Part shown: one piece after another, positions 12,735 through 13,549 of the stretch
Layout of the letters: the number at the start of each line of letters is the position of its first letter
How positions within the stretch are numbered: the first letter of the stretch is position 1
NCBI GenBank assembly: GCA_030625995.1
Contig: DAOUPU010000050.1
Location: 1 to 13,549 of the forward strand
Direction: 5' to 3'
From: Flavobacteriaceae bacterium
GTDB taxonomy: Bacteria > Bacteroidota > Bacteroidia > Flavobacteriales > Flavobacteriaceae
DNA: 13,549 nt
Made by a program: the position numbers and the translations under genes
Notes under the pieces: generated by a model
Seen by the model: only the letters and a program-made list of their open reading frames with translations
Database searches by the model: none
What the model was told of the DNA's origin: nothing

Positions 12735-13549
12735 ATGGATAATTTTTATAAAGATACACCAGACTTTAAATTTCATTTAGAACATCCTATAGTACAGAAA
12801 ATTGTAAAATTGAAAGAAGACAATTTTAATGATTCAGAAAAGTACGATTATGCACCTTTAAATTTTGATGATGCAATCGATTCCTATGAAAAGGTGTTAG
12901 ATATTGTAGGAGATATCTGCGTGGATACAATTGCACCAAATGCACAATCCGTGGATCTTGAAGGGCCTCATATAGAAAATAACGAGGTTGTTTATGCTAA
13001 AGGAACGATTGAGAACTATAAAGCATTACACGAGGCTGGTTTGATAGGCATGTCTTTGCCGAGAAAATACGGAGGATTAAACTTTCCTTTACTTCCCTAT
13101 GTAATGGCAGGAGAAATGATAGCAAGGTCAGATGCTGGTTTTGCTAATATATGGGGATTGCAAGATTGTGCAGAAACGATTCATGAGTTTGGATCAGAGG
13201 AACAAAAAGATAGATTTTTGCCAAGATTTAATCGTGATGGTGTAACCGCTGCAATGGTATTAACAGAACCCGATGCAGGTTCGGATCTGCAGGCTGTAAA
13301 GTTGAGAGCGACTTTTGATAAAAAAGAAAATAAGTGGAAATTAAACGGTGTAAAAAGATTTATTACCAATGGTGATGCAGATATATCATTAGTTTTGGCC
13401 AGATCAGAAGATAATACAGCTGATGCAAGAGGTTTATCCATGTTTATTTATGATCGTAATGATCATGCCCTGGAGGTTAGGCATTTAGAAAAGAAACTTG
13501 GAATTAAGGGTTCGCCAACCTGTGAGCTGGTGTTTAAAGACGCCCCTGC
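12735..13549 (+). CDS. Acyl-CoA dehydrogenase, long type (partial, 3' end beyond window)
   Basis: The frame is open from the ATG at 12735 to the window end (271 codons plus 2 bases). It encodes an FAD-dependent acyl-CoA dehydrogenase, introducing or (with a suitable ETF) removing the alpha-beta double bond of acyl-CoA. The N-terminal 80 or so residues are an extension typical of the roughly 600-residue ACADs (DmdC/AcdA-like) rather than the 380-residue class. Visible ACAD motifs are A-L-H-E-A-G-L-I-G-M-S-L-P-x-x-Y-G-G (about 97-114), the FAD-contact block M-V-L-T-E-P-D-A-G-S-D (174-184) and W-K-L-N-G-V-K-R-F-I-T-N-G (about 201-213). The catalytic Glu and the C-terminal domain lie outside the window. 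It follows etfA closely and is presumably the electron partner of this ETF. Chain-length preference cannot be told. Confidence 0.93.
   Translation, partial: MDNFYKDTPDFKFHLEHPIVQKIVKLKEDNFNDSEKYDYAPLNFDDAIDSYEKVLDIVGDICVDTIAPNAQSVDLEGPHIENNEVVYAKGTIENYKALHEAGLIGMSLPRKYGGLNFPLLPYVMAGEMIARSDAGFANIWGLQDCAETIHEFGSEEQKDRFLPRFNRDGVTAAMVLTEPDAGSDLQAVKLRATFDKKENKWKLNGVKRFITNGDADISLVLARSEDNTADARGLSMFIYDRNDHALEVRHLEKKLGIKGSPTCELVFKDAP

Overview
The window looks like chromosomal DNA of a Bacteroidetes bacterium, most likely family Flavobacteriaceae. The DNA is AT-rich by eye. Start codons follow A/T-rich leaders without Shine-Dalgarno sequences, and several genes have the Bacteroidetes -7 promoter element TAnnTTTG. 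The gene set is typical of the phylum: DUF6913, dapA, bamD, an Rpb6-type omega, coaBC, the type IX secretion gene porD (DUF4835) and recN. Genus cannot be resolved. Most of the window is core genome, with no mobile element, CRISPR array, tRNA or rRNA.

Layout. (1) Bases 1-364, minus strand: a NapD-like Tat chaperone gene followed after 11 nt by the start of a Tat-exported protein, read as a napDA periplasmic nitrate reductase start. (2) Bases 365-672: no convincing gene. (3) Bases 673-2344, minus strand: a UshA-type 5'-nucleotidase split into two adjacent genes, with the C-terminal (substrate-binding) domain first and the metallophosphatase domain second; one carries a Sec lipoprotein signal and the other a Tat lipoprotein signal. 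(4) Bases 2382-4341, plus strand: DUF6913 gene, dapA (lysine/diaminopimelate synthesis) and a bacterial ferritin. Groups 3 and 4 diverge from a 37-bp spacer with overlapping promoters. (5) Bases 4470-7744, plus strand: a tight operon bamD - omega - coaBC - porD, whose first three genes are joined by identical TAATTATG stop/start junctions and whose last two overlap by 8 bp. (6) recN and (7) fabI, each with its own -7 element; fabI ends at a strong intrinsic terminator. (8) Bases 10726 to the end: etfB - etfA - long acyl-CoA dehydrogenase (cut by the window edge), an ETF module of the type associated with electron bifurcation rather than the ordinary respiratory ETF.

How the genes fit together. 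The central operon combines outer-membrane assembly (BamD), transcription (omega), coenzyme A synthesis (CoaBC) and type IX secretion (PorD), a growth-linked envelope and housekeeping set. FabI (fatty acid synthesis) and the ETF/acyl-CoA dehydrogenase module (acyl-CoA redox chemistry) handle acyl groups in opposite directions and are insulated by the terminator. NapDA together with the bifurcation-type ETF would fit a facultative or low-oxygen lifestyle, but this is inference. I found no clear undescribed system. The most interesting points are the split nucleotidase with mixed export routes, the interlocked divergent promoters, the non-canonical CoaC active-site residues and the ETF type.
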